A stretch of 35,975 bases of DNA, taken from assembly GCA_016287975.1 (NCBI GenBank), contig JAEEXV010000034.1, positions 1-35,975 on the forward strand, in the 5' to 3' direction. Position numbers and translations under genes: made by a program. Positions 15,033 through 22,561 of the stretch are shown here, in pieces. Source of the stretch: Lentisphaeria bacterium (GTDB lineage Bacteria > Verrucomicrobiota > Lentisphaeria > Oligosphaerales > Oligosphaeraceae). The number at the start of each line of letters is the position of its first letter. Position 1 is the first letter of the stretch. Under the pieces are notes generated by a model. The model worked only from the letters and a program-made list of their open reading frames with translations, did no database searches and had not been told where the DNA came from.

Positions 15033-17906
15033 ATGAAGCGTTTTGTCCTTTGCGCCTTGTGCGTGCTTTTGGCCGCCGCATTCGCCGCCCCCTCGAAGCA
15101 GCCCGAATGGGAGCGCAAGCCGATTGAGATCATCACGGGGGATCTGCCCAGGCCGCACTATCCGACCGTCTGGAGCGCCCAGAAGAACGGCGTGGATTCG
15201 CTGGTCGTCGAGGGCAAGGGCAAACTGGAGCTCAGCGGCGACTTCTGCCTGTGGAACGACAAGTCCGCGAAGCTCACCTTCACCGCGACGCCCGCCACCG
15301 TCACCCTGAAGCCGAAGTCCATCGTCTTCCAGAAGAAGATCGACGCCATCGAACTGTGGGTCTACGGCTTCAAGTCAGGCAAGCCGCGCAACAGCTTCGT
15401 GATCCGCGACGCCAAGGGGAAGCTCTACAAGCTGCGCACGCGCGGCAACTCCAGCTACTGGGCGAAGACCCCGTGGTGGTGCACCACGACCACCCGCATC
15501 CCGAAGCAGGCCGTCTTCCCCGTCACCCTCGAAAAGATCATCTTCGAGGCCACCGACAAGATCAAGGCGGGCGACGCCATGTACTTCGACTTCCTCGGCG
15601 CCGTCACCCTCAAGAGCGCGAACCTGCCCGACACCGCGCAGACGATGGCGCCCTTCCCCTACGACCCCGCCTCCATCCTGCCGACGCCCTCCGCCAGGCG
15701 CTTCCGCACCGACGCGCGCGCCGAAGGCAAGACCTACCTCTTCACCTTCCAAGGCGACGGAACCACCGTCGAATACGCCTACACCCCGAAAAACGGCACC
15801 CTCGGCGACCTCGCCGTCTCCCTGAACGGCGGCCGCCCCTTCCAGCCCATGCTCGGCGGCGGAGTCGTCGCCGGCATGACGGGACAGGGCGCGCGCATCC
15901 ATCCCGCGGACGCCGCCGTCAAGGCGACCCTCCTCAAATGCGACTTCCAGCACGGCAAGGTCACGGCGGACTGGCGCCTGGAGAAGGACGGCCTCCGCGT
16001 CGAATACACGCTCGGCCTCGAACTCCAGCGCGGCTCCCTCGCCATCACCGCCACCTCCAAGGGCCGCGACATCGTCTCCTTCAGCGCAGGCCGCACCCTC
16101 GGCACCCCGACCCCCCGCCTCCTCAAACTCTCCTATCTCAACTACCGCTGGGACTACCCCCGCATCCTCGCCACCGACGACTACTTCGTCTCCGTCTTCC
16201 CCGACTGGTACACCTCGCACGCCTCCGAGGTCGCCGACAGCCGCAGCGCCTACGGCCTCGTCGGCGCGCGCGTGGTCGACAACAACTCCGCGCACATCCT
16301 CGGCGGCTCCATCTACCTGCCCAACGGCGCGGGCCTCCGCAACCCGCTCCACGAGCACCTCTTCCTGACCGTCTCTCCGGAGTTCGACGCGGTGCTCCCC
16401 AACATCCCGAACCCCCGCTCCCGCTTCTTTGACGAAACCAAGACCCTCGTCTACTGCACCCGGCAGTACGCCACCATCGAGGCACGCCAAATCCAGAAGG
16501 AGATCGACTTCTGGCGCCTCCTGGCCGACTACGGCGCCCGCGACATGTTCGTGCGATTCCACTCGGACGTGCTGCGCACGCCCCTGCGCAACAACCATTT
16601 CACGCACTACGACCGCGCCTATGACGCGGTCGGCGACGCCAACTACCAGCGCCTCTGCGCCGAACTGCGCAAGATCCTGCGGCGCGTCGGCGTCTACGAG
16701 GACAACCGCGTCAGCCATCCCCTCGGCCCCGAGTTCACCTACGACGAGATGGCGCAGCACGCCGACGGCTCCTTCATCGAAGGCTGGGACTCCTCCTACC
16801 AGCCCTCCCCCGCCGCGCAGCACCGCATCGAGGCAAACTACGCCCCGAAGATCATCGCGAAGTTCGGCTGGAACGCCTGCTACTTCGACGAGGTCACCAA
16901 CACCCCGCCGTGGGGCATGGTCGACTACAACCCCGACATCCCAGGCAGCGCCACCTACCTGAACGTGCTGCGCAACTACGCCTTCGTCGCCCAGAAGCTC
17001 TCCGAATACTACAACGGCCCCATCTGGAGCGAGGGCAACGCCGCCTTCTTCTGGGCGGGATACCTCGACACCGACTACGCCCAGACCAACGCCCCCGACG
17101 ACCTCCCCGTCGTCGACTTCAAGCTCCGCAAGGTCAACCCCCACGAAAACCTCAACGGGCCCGACCTGCGCAAAATGTCCGTGGACAATCTGCTCAGCGC
17201 CGAGATCGCCTTCGGCAACATGGGGCACCTCTGGGCGGACGCGCCTGGCATGCCCAAATTCGGGCAGAATCTGCTGGACCGCGCCAAGCCCGAGGACATG
17301 CGCCAGATCTGCCGCTCCTACTTCATGGTGCGGCAGCTCCAGGAGTACTACGCGGGCGGCGACGTCCGCCTGATCCAGTACCAGTGCGGCAAGGACCTCC
17401 TGACCGCCACCCAGATGTTCCGCCAGAACCGCAAGAACGAGGGCAAGGTCCATATTGCCTACAACAACGGCCTGGAACTCTGGGTCAACCGCAGCCCCGA
17501 CACCAACTGGGAGGTCACCGTCGAGGGCAAGGCCATGGTCCTGCCGCCCTACGGCTACGCCGCCTCCCTCCCAGGCACCCTCCTCGAATACTCCGCCCTC
17601 GTCGACGGGCACCGCGCCGACTACTCCCGAGGCCCCCTCTACACCTACCTCGACGGACGCGGCACCCGCACCGCCTTCCCCGAGCTCACCGCCGCCAACG
17701 CCTACGTGATCTTCCCCGACGGCAAGGCCCGCACCCTCACCCCCGTCCCGTTCATCGCCCCCGAAAAGCTCGAGCTCCCCGCCGTCCAAACCGTCACCGC
17801 CCTCGACCGCGCGGACAAGCCCCTCCCCGCCCCGAAACTCGCCGTCCAGGGCGCCAAGGCCGCCTTCGAGACCGCCAAATCCGCCTTCCGCTACCGCCTC
17901 CAATAG
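15033..17906 (+). CDS. Large secreted protein, putative (beta/alpha)8 glycoside hydrolase
   Basis: The product has 957 residues and a signal peptide (MKRFVLCALCVLLAAAFA-AP). Residues about 25-210 look like a beta-sandwich carbohydrate-binding region. The central part (about 220-470) is beta-rich, like the super-sandwich of several alpha-glycosidases. A likely barrel runs from about 480 to 790: DMFVRFHSD, then WNACYFDEVTN (Asp619, Glu620), which resembles the strand-end nucleophile motif of retaining clans containing GH101/GH129-type enzymes, and IWSEGNAAFFWAGY. The C-terminus is again beta-rich. I do not recognise the exact family, so this is an inference from architecture. No ribosome site is visible at the ATG. 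It is probably co-transcribed with the prepilin gene upstream and is followed by the terminator at 18303-18325. Confidence 0.6.
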   Translation: MKRFVLCALCVLLAAAFAAPSKQPEWERKPIEIITGDLPRPHYPTVWSAQKNGVDSLVVEGKGKLELSGDFCLWNDKSAKLTFTATPATVTLKPKSIVFQKKIDAIELWVYGFKSGKPRNSFVIRDAKGKLYKLRTRGNSSYWAKTPWWCTTTTRIPKQAVFPVTLEKIIFEATDKIKAGDAMYFDFLGAVTLKSANLPDTAQTMAPFPYDPASILPTPSARRFRTDARAEGKTYLFTFQGDGTTVEYAYTPKNGTLGDLAVSLNGGRPFQPMLGGGVVAGMTGQGARIHPADAAVKATLLKCDFQHGKVTADWRLEKDGLRVEYTLGLELQRGSLAITATSKGRDIVSFSAGRTLGTPTPRLLKLSYLNYRWDYPRILATDDYFVSVFPDWYTSHASEVADSRSAYGLVGARVVDNNSAHILGGSIYLPNGAGLRNPLHEHLFLTVSPEFDAVLPNIPNPRSRFFDETKTLVYCTRQYATIEARQIQKEIDFWRLLADYGARDMFVRFHSDVLRTPLRNNHFTHYDRAYDAVGDANYQRLCAELRKILRRVGVYEDNRVSHPLGPEFTYDEMAQHADGSFIEGWDSSYQPSPAAQHRIEANYAPKIIAKFGWNACYFDEVTNTPPWGMVDYNPDIPGSATYLNVLRNYAFVAQKLSEYYNGPIWSEGNAAFFWAGYLDTDYAQTNAPDDLPVVDFKLRKVNPHENLNGPDLRKMSVDNLLSAEIAFGNMGHLWADAPGMPKFGQNLLDRAKPEDMRQICRSYFMVRQLQEYYAGGDVRLIQYQCGKDLLTATQMFRQNRKNEGKVHIAYNNGLELWVNRSPDTNWEVTVEGKAMVLPPYGYAASLPGTLLEYSALVDGHRADYSRGPLYTYLDGRGTRTAFPELTAANAYVIFPDGKARTLTPVPFIAPEKLELPAVQTVTALDRADKPLPAPKLAVQGAKAAFETAKSAFRYRLQ

Positions 17907-17914
17907 CCGCTGCT

Positions 17915-18110
17915 CGCGGGCGGCAAGACAAATGCGCGGCATTCCTGCCACGGGAAGCCCCCGCACGGGGCTCCAGCCATCCTGCCGCGCGGGCGGCAAG
18001 ACAAATGCGCGGCATTCCTGCCACGGGAAGCCCCCGCACGGGGCTCCAGCCATCCTGCCGCGCGGGCGGCAAGACAAATGCGCGGCATTCCTGCCACGGG
18101 AAGCCCCCGA
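17915..18110. repeat. Three 73-bp tandem direct repeats, the last one partial
   Basis: Units start at 17915, 17988 and 18061. The first two are identical over 73 bp, and the third matches for about 49 bp before diverging. Each complete unit contains AGCCCC/GGGGCT around a 5-nt loop, and unit junctions contain TGCCGC/GCGGCA. In the third unit the hairpin is replaced by GCCCCC-GAA-GGGGGC (18103-18117), which keeps a stem with a different sequence. The array lies 9 nt after the stop of the 957-residue protein. The open frames through it are a by-product of a repeat length not divisible by three and show no start signal or protein features. Confidence 0.85.
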
Positions 18111-18130
18111 AGGGGGCGTCCAGACCAGAG

Positions 18131-18173
18131 CCAGGGGTGGAGTGAGCCGCGAAGCGGCGAACGGAACCCCTGG
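18131..18173. repeat. Nested hairpin element A
   Basis: The outer stem CCAGGGGT/ACCCCTGG (18131-18138 with 18166-18173) encloses an inner stem GCCGC-GAA-GCGGC (18146-18158). The single-stranded phrases GGAGTGAG before the inner stem and GAACGGA after it recur in element B, while the stem bases differ. This pattern suggests a structured dispersed intergenic element. Confidence 0.7.
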
Positions 18174-18214
18174 GACGCCGCACCATTGCCCAGTGCCCAG
18201 AGAGGGGCGGGAAC

Positions 18215-18268
18215 GTCGGCGCCAGGCGGAGTGAGCGCCGAAGGCGCGAACGAAGCCTCGGCGCCGAC
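18215..18268. repeat. Nested hairpin element B
   Basis: The outer stem GTCGGCGCCAGGC pairs with the sequence ending GGCGCCGAC at 18268, with one bulged base. The inner stem is GCGCC-GAA-GGCGC (18235-18247). Compared with element A, the inner stem triplets change on both sides while GGCGGAGTGAG and GCGAACG are kept. This is base-pair covariation between the two copies. Confidence 0.7.
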
Positions 18269-18302
18269 ACTGCCGACCCTGCAATGGGCTGGCCGTCATC
18301 AC

Positions 18303-18325
18303 AGGGGTTCCACCCCTTTTCTTTT
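18303..18325 (+). terminator. Rho-independent terminator
   Basis: AGGGGT-TCC-ACCCCT forms a 6-bp stem with a 3-nt loop at 18303-18317 and is followed at once by a T-rich tail (TTTCTTTT). It should end plus-strand transcripts from the prepilin/957-residue protein operon and from the repeat region before the MFS gene. Confidence 0.75.
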
Positions 18326-18334
18326 GCCCATGTG

Positions 18335-18365
18335 GGGGGTCAGGCGCTTCGCGCCCTCAACCCCC
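18335..18365. repeat. Nested hairpin element C, opposite orientation
   Basis: GGGGGT/ACCCCC (18335-18340 with 18360-18365) encloses GGCGC-TTC-GCGCC (18343-18355). Read on the minus strand, it has the same outer GGGGT/ACCCC plus inner 5-bp stem with GAA loop design as element A. It ends 28 nt before the ATG of the MFS gene, so in the plus-strand transcript it would be a strong 5' leader hairpin. Confidence 0.6.
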
Positions 18366-18393
18366 GTCTCTGTTCCCGCCGTTCCAGTCCCGC

Positions 18394-19761
18394 ATGTCCC
18401 CGCTTCCCGACCAAGACAATCCGAGCACCCTGCCACCCGAGGAGGAACGGCGCCTCAAGCGCACTTTGAACGCCAGCCGCTTCCGCCTGGGCGTCGCCAA
18501 CCTCTTCTTCAACGGCGAGGAGAGCAGCCTGGGCGGCATCAAGGTATTCATCCTCAGGAGCCTCGGCGGCAACGACGCGCACTTCGGCATCTCCTCCAGC
18601 TTCGGCGCGCTGGTCGCGCTGCTCCAGTCCCTCGCCATCCCGACCTTGAACTATTTCCGCTCCAACCGCAAGGCCATGCGCTTCGCGCTGTCCCTGGGCG
18701 TGCTCTGCGGCTTCATCCTCGCCCTCGCGGGGCTCGGCACCGGCGCCCCCGACTCGCTCAAGCCAGTGGTGCTCTATCTCTTCCTCGTCACCTCGCTCTT
18801 GATGAGCGCCGCCACTGGCATCCAGAGTTCCGTCGAGACCAACTGGATCGGCGACCTCGTCCCCAAGCCCATGCGCGGATGGTTCGTCAGCGTCAAATCC
18901 GTCGTCTCCATCGCGGGCATGGTCGCCCTGAGCCTCCTCTTCGGCTTCATCGTCGACTACAACAACAGCCTCCCGCGAACCTCGTGCGGACTCTATCTCG
19001 TCGTCGCCCTCTCCCATCTGCTCGCCATCGCCATCATGGGGCGTATCCCCGACGCCACCCCGAAGCCCGCGCGCCTCTTCGGGCAGGGCGACGGCGCCAA
19101 GGTCAACTTCCGCAGCCCCGTCTTCTGGGGCGTCTGCGCCTTCGCCGTCTTCTGGGCCACAGGCCGCAGCGTCTTCGGCGTCTTCTACTCCGTCTTCCTG
19201 CTCCAGGAGTTCGGCTTCGGGCTGCTGCAGCTCAACTCCCTCAACGTCGTGACCTGGGGCCTGAGCATGGCCACCCTGATGGTCGCGGGACGCCTCGCCG
19301 ACCGCAAGGGCAACCGCCGCCCGCTGATGTTCATCTCCACCGCCGTCGGCTGCGCCATGCTGCTGGTGCTCCTGACCCCGTGGTTCGGCCTCAAGGTCAT
19401 CCTCCTCTACACCGTCATCAACAGCATGGCGGGCTCCACCCACTCCATGCTCATCACCAACTACATGCTGGAGACCTTCCCCGCCGCGGGCCGCGCCGCC
19501 TACGTCTCCGTCGTCCGAATCACCATCGGCATCTCGGGACTCGTGGGCTCCCTCACCGTCGGCGCCATCGGACGCGCCCTCGAAGTCCGAAACTGGACGC
19601 TCCATCTGGGCGGCGTCACCTACTCCCGCTACCACCTCATCTTCACCGCGGGCGCCCTCATCGCCGCCTCCAGCTCCGCCTGGCTCCTGCTCATCGGCAA
19701 CCGCATCGTGCACCCCATCGAGGCCGCCAGGCCCCTGGACGCATTTCCCCAAAACTCCTGA
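18394..19761 (+). CDS. Major facilitator superfamily transporter
   Basis: The product has 455 residues with a charged cytoplasmic N-terminus of about 30 residues and roughly eleven to twelve hydrophobic segments. The MFS signature loop is visible as GRLADRKGNRRPLMF near residue 303 in the second half. The first half contains ETNWIGDLVPKPMRGWFVS, a loop seen in uncharacterised sugar-associated MFS proteins of PVC bacteria. No ribosome site is visible, and a strong leader hairpin precedes the ATG. The GH78-like gene follows after 15 bp, so the pair probably imports and processes a rhamnose-containing or related oligosaccharide (inference from the neighbour). Substrate and coupling ion cannot be read from the sequence. 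Confidence 0.85.
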   Translation: MSPLPDQDNPSTLPPEEERRLKRTLNASRFRLGVANLFFNGEESSLGGIKVFILRSLGGNDAHFGISSSFGALVALLQSLAIPTLNYFRSNRKAMRFALSLGVLCGFILALAGLGTGAPDSLKPVVLYLFLVTSLLMSAATGIQSSVETNWIGDLVPKPMRGWFVSVKSVVSIAGMVALSLLFGFIVDYNNSLPRTSCGLYLVVALSHLLAIAIMGRIPDATPKPARLFGQGDGAKVNFRSPVFWGVCAFAVFWATGRSVFGVFYSVFLLQEFGFGLLQLNSLNVVTWGLSMATLMVAGRLADRKGNRRPLMFISTAVGCAMLLVLLTPWFGLKVILLYTVINSMAGSTHSMLITNYMLETFPAAGRAAYVSVVRITIGISGLVGSLTVGAIGRALEVRNWTLHLGGVTYSRYHLIFTAGALIAASSSAWLLLIGNRIVHPIEAARPLDAFPQNS

Positions 19762-19776
19762 TTCATCGCCAACGAC

Positions 19777-21321
19777 ATGGACTCCCCCACCTTCCTTGAC
19801 CAGCGCGCCGCCTGGATGGAGCGCGCCGAAGCCCTGAAGCCGCAGCTGACGCGCCATGCCCTCGCCCCGCAGTCCGTCATCCGCATCGAGCACATCGACT
19901 TCCTCTGGCAGGGCTGCGCCGCCATCCCCGAATACCCCGCCGCCGACCTCCCGCAGCAGTGGTGGACGCGCGGCAAGACCTTCCTCCTGGACTTCGGCGA
20001 AAGCGTCGTCGGCCACATCCGCCTCAAGGTGCACGCCATCGACCCCGTCATCGACTCCCCGCTGCATCTGCGCTTCTTCGCCGCCGAAACCCCATACGAA
20101 CTCTCCGCCGACCTGGGCGCCTACCACGGACGCCTCAGCCGCTCGTGGCTCCAGGAGGAGGACATCCACCTCGACTACGCGCCCGTCGAAGTCACCCTCC
20201 CGCGCCGCTTCTCGCTGAGGTATCTGCGGGTCGAGGTCGTCGCCGTCCCGCGTGCCATCCGTTTCGACGAACTCTGCGTCGAATGCGAGAGCGCGGCCCC
20301 GTACGAGCTGCCGCCGCCCCCGCCAGGCCTCGACCTCGAACTCCAGGCCATCGACCGCGCCTCCGTCCGCACCCTGCGCAACTGCATGCAGTCCGTCTTC
20401 GAGGACGGCCCCAAGCGCGACCGACGCCTCTGGCACGGCGACCTCCGCCTCCAGGCCCTCGCCAACGCCGTCACCTACCGCAACTTCCCCCTCGTCGAAC
20501 GCTGCCTCTGGCTCCTCGCGGGCTGCACCAAGGACGACGGCTTCTTCCCCAGCGCCGTCATCCTCCAGCCCAGCCCCGTCGGCTCCTCCCGCGTGCTCGA
20601 CTACGCGCTGCTGCTGGGGCGCACCCTCCTGGAGCACACCCGCTTCAGCGGCTCCATGGAACTCGCCAAGGCCCTCTATCCGCTCGCCGTCTACCAGTTC
20701 GACTTCTTCCGCGAGGGCCTCGGCGCCGACGGCACCTTCCAGAACCTCCGCCATTTCTGGGTCTTCCTCGACCACTGCCGCGAACTCGACCGCCAGATCC
20801 CCATCCTCGCCTGCGCCTCCTACTCCCTCGCAGGCCTCGCCGAACTCGCCGAACTCCTCGGACACCGCAAGGACGCCAGGCGCTTCCGCGCCGAAGCCGA
20901 AGCCTGGCGCCTCCTCGCCCGCAAGCGCCTCGACCCCGAACTCCATCTCCTCCGCTCTGGCGACGACGCGCAACTCTCCGTCGCCTCCCAGGTCTGGGGC
21001 ATCCTCGCGGGCGTCCTCACCCCCCAGGAAGGCCTCCGCGCCCTCCAGGCACTCGACGAACACCCCGAGGCCGTCCAGCCCGTCACCCCCTATATGACCC
21101 ACTTCTACCTCGAGGCCTGCCGCGTCTGCGGCGACGAAACGCGCCTGATGCGCCATCTGCGCCGATACTTCGGCGGCATGATCGCCAGGGGCGCCGACAC
21201 CTTCTGGGAGGCCTACAACGAGAAGGATCCCTATTTCAGCCCCTACGGCGACCCCCTCTCCAACAGCTGCTGCCACGCCTGGAGCAGCACCCCCGCCTGG
21301 TTCCTCCGCCAGCGGCCCTGA
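19777..21321 (+). CDS. GH78-like (alpha-L-rhamnosidase-related) hydrolase, cytoplasmic
   Basis: The product has 514 residues and no signal peptide, so it acts inside the cell on imported material. After an N-terminal beta region (about 1-175) comes an (alpha/alpha)6 barrel with GH78 landmarks: EDGPKRDRRLWHGDL (209-223), the counterpart of the family's DCPQRDERxGWxGD motif; DTFWEAYNE with Glu478 in the position of the catalytic base; and NSCCHAWSSTPAWFL close to the C-terminus. The residue equal to the usual acidic residue after RD is Arg216, so the proton donor differs or activity is altered. At 514 residues it is shorter than most secreted rhamnosidases (over 700), lacking the extra beta domains. 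It lies downstream of the MFS gene and converges on the AraC-type regulator gene. Confidence 0.85.
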   Translation: MDSPTFLDQRAAWMERAEALKPQLTRHALAPQSVIRIEHIDFLWQGCAAIPEYPAADLPQQWWTRGKTFLLDFGESVVGHIRLKVHAIDPVIDSPLHLRFFAAETPYELSADLGAYHGRLSRSWLQEEDIHLDYAPVEVTLPRRFSLRYLRVEVVAVPRAIRFDELCVECESAAPYELPPPPPGLDLELQAIDRASVRTLRNCMQSVFEDGPKRDRRLWHGDLRLQALANAVTYRNFPLVERCLWLLAGCTKDDGFFPSAVILQPSPVGSSRVLDYALLLGRTLLEHTRFSGSMELAKALYPLAVYQFDFFREGLGADGTFQNLRHFWVFLDHCRELDRQIPILACASYSLAGLAELAELLGHRKDARRFRAEAEAWRLLARKRLDPELHLLRSGDDAQLSVASQVWGILAGVLTPQEGLRALQALDEHPEAVQPVTPYMTHFYLEACRVCGDETRLMRHLRRYFGGMIARGADTFWEAYNEKDPYFSPYGDPLSNSCCHAWSSTPAWFLRQRP

Positions 21322-21350
21322 CGGCGGGACCTCCGCAAGGAGCGCCCGCC

Positions 21351-22166
21351 CTACGCCGTGGGCAGGTGCTCCTTGCGGTAGCGGAGGGGCGACGCGCCGT
21401 GGTATTTCTTGAAGAGGCGCGAGAAGTAGAATTCGTCCTGGAAGCCGCATTGCACGGCGACTTCGCCGATGCGGAGGGTGTTGTCGGCCAGCATCGCCTC
21501 GGCTTTCTGAAGGCGGCACTGGAGCAGGAAATGGTGCGGCGGCTCCAGGAACAACTCCTCGAAGACGCGCCTGAAGTACGGATAGGAGATGTTCATCCGC
21601 CGCGCCTCCTGCCCGAAGTCCCACGGGCGCTCGGGGGCATGGCTGATTTCCTTGGCCAGCAGGTTCATCTGGTGCGCAAAGGGATTGTGGTAGACATGGC
21701 GGAACCGCTCCTCCTCCGCCATCTGCAGCAAAAGGTCCGCCAGTAGCAGGACGGCGCGGGCGTGGCTGCGGTTGCGGTCGGGGCCGTTCAGGAGCGCGAT
21801 CATGCGCTCGAACTTGGTGAAGAAGTCGGTGGGATGCAAGATGGGAATCAGGGCGTCCTTGCCGAGGCAGCGCAGCAGATCGCCCGCCCGCCACGCCTCG
21901 GCCAGGGGGCCGCGGAAACAGACATAGAGATGGTGGTAGCTGGAACCTTCGGTGCCGCCGTAGGCGAAGCGCGCGCCAGGGTAGGTCAGGAAGGCGCAAG
22001 GCGCGTCGCTCGCTTGCTTCGGCCCGTCGTTGATCTGCAGGGAAAAATGCCCCGAATGGCAATACTGGATGGCATAATAGTCGTCAAAGGTGCGGCAGGG
22101 ATAGAAGACCAGATGGGCGGGAATGTCCGCCGCCCGAATGAACTGAAGGTTCTTGAAATATTCCAT
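21351..22166 (-). CDS. AraC-family transcriptional regulator
   Basis: From the ATG at 22166 the protein has 271 residues; a TTG four codons upstream is the alternative, and neither has a ribosome site. The N-terminal half (about 1-160) is a cupin-like effector domain (YYAIQYCHSGHFSLQIN, FLTYPGARFAYGG). The C-terminal 100 residues hold two helix-turn-helix units, with the second recognisable as RIGEVAVQCGFQDEFYFSRLFKKYHGASPLRYR (AraC/XylS signature; longest run split here only for description: RIGEVAVQCGFQ, then DEFYFSRLFKKY). It converges on the MFS/GH78-like pair and probably controls glycan genes nearby. The paired 21-bp-spaced sites at 10396 and 14052 have the right geometry for such a protein. 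A heptamer-based tandem array begins 24 bp upstream of the start codon and could affect its expression. Confidence 0.92.
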   Translation of the reverse strand: MEYFKNLQFIRAADIPAHLVFYPCRTFDDYYAIQYCHSGHFSLQINDGPKQASDAPCAFLTYPGARFAYGGTEGSSYHHLYVCFRGPLAEAWRAGDLLRCLGKDALIPILHPTDFFTKFERMIALLNGPDRNRSHARAVLLLADLLLQMAEEERFRHVYHNPFAHQMNLLAKEISHAPERPWDFGQEARRMNISYPYFRRVFEELFLEPPHHFLLQCRLQKAEAMLADNTLRIGEVAVQCGFQDEFYFSRLFKKYHGASPLRYRKEHLPTA

Positions 22167-22189
22167 GACGCGAAACAATCAGCGGAAGC

Positions 22190-22458
22190 TTTCGGGACCC
22201 AAGACCCAAGACCCCAGACCCATCTTTCGGGACCCAAGACCCAAGACCCCAGACCCATCTTTCGGGACCCAAGACCCAAGACCCCAGACCCATCTTTCGG
22301 GACCCAAGACCCCAGACCCATCGGAGACCCAAGACTCAAGACCCATCGGAGACCCAAGACCCAAGACCCAAGACCCATCGGAGACCCAAGACCCAAGACC
22401 CATCGGAGACCCAAGACCCAAGACCCCAGACCCATCGGAGACCCAAGACCCAAGACCT
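22190..22458. repeat. Composite tandem array built on the heptamer ACCCAAG, upstream of the AraC gene
   Basis: Four units beginning TTTCGGGACCCAAG start at 22190, 22225, 22260 and 22295, with a 35-bp period and the fourth shortened. Five units beginning CGGAGACCCAAGA follow at 22322, 22347, 22379, 22404 and 22436, with periods of 25 or 32 bp. Unit lengths differ by exactly 7 bp, one ACCCAAG, so the array has grown and shrunk by heptamer slippage. It fills the space where the promoter or leader of the AraC gene (-) should be. Open frames through the array only encode the repeat and are not genes. Confidence 0.9.
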
Positions 22459-22471
22459 TAGCGGTTCTGTG

Positions 22472-22550
22472 CCCGCCCATCTTGGGCGGGAGGCCTGGCG
22501 GTGCGGGCTGGGGGCGGCGCGGTGCTGTGCCCGCCCATTCTTGGGCGGGC
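22472..22550 (-). terminator. Two related hairpins 3' of the pyruvyl transferase gene
   Basis: CCCGCCCA-TCT-TGGGCGGG lies at 22472-22490, and GCCCGCCCA-TTCT-TGGGCGGGC at 22529-22550. Both are preceded by CTGTGC and they lie 58 bp apart. The second begins 12 nt after the stop codon of the minus-strand operon, so it probably forms the 3' end of that transcript, though no U-tract follows. The 22529 loop (CATTCTTG) matches the hairpin at 113-132, which also follows a minus-strand gene. Confidence 0.55.
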
Positions 22551-22561
22551 GTGGAGCGGGT

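Noticed and set aside
17794..18270. Open frames through the 73-bp repeats that look like a repeat protein (AFVLPPARQDGW and similar)
   Set aside because: The repeats are intergenic, contain hairpins, and a 73-bp period changes frame at each unit. There is no start signal or codon bias for protein.
22190..22458. The tandem array considered as a CRISPR
   Set aside because: Units abut each other without unique spacers and vary by 7-bp steps. No cas gene is present.
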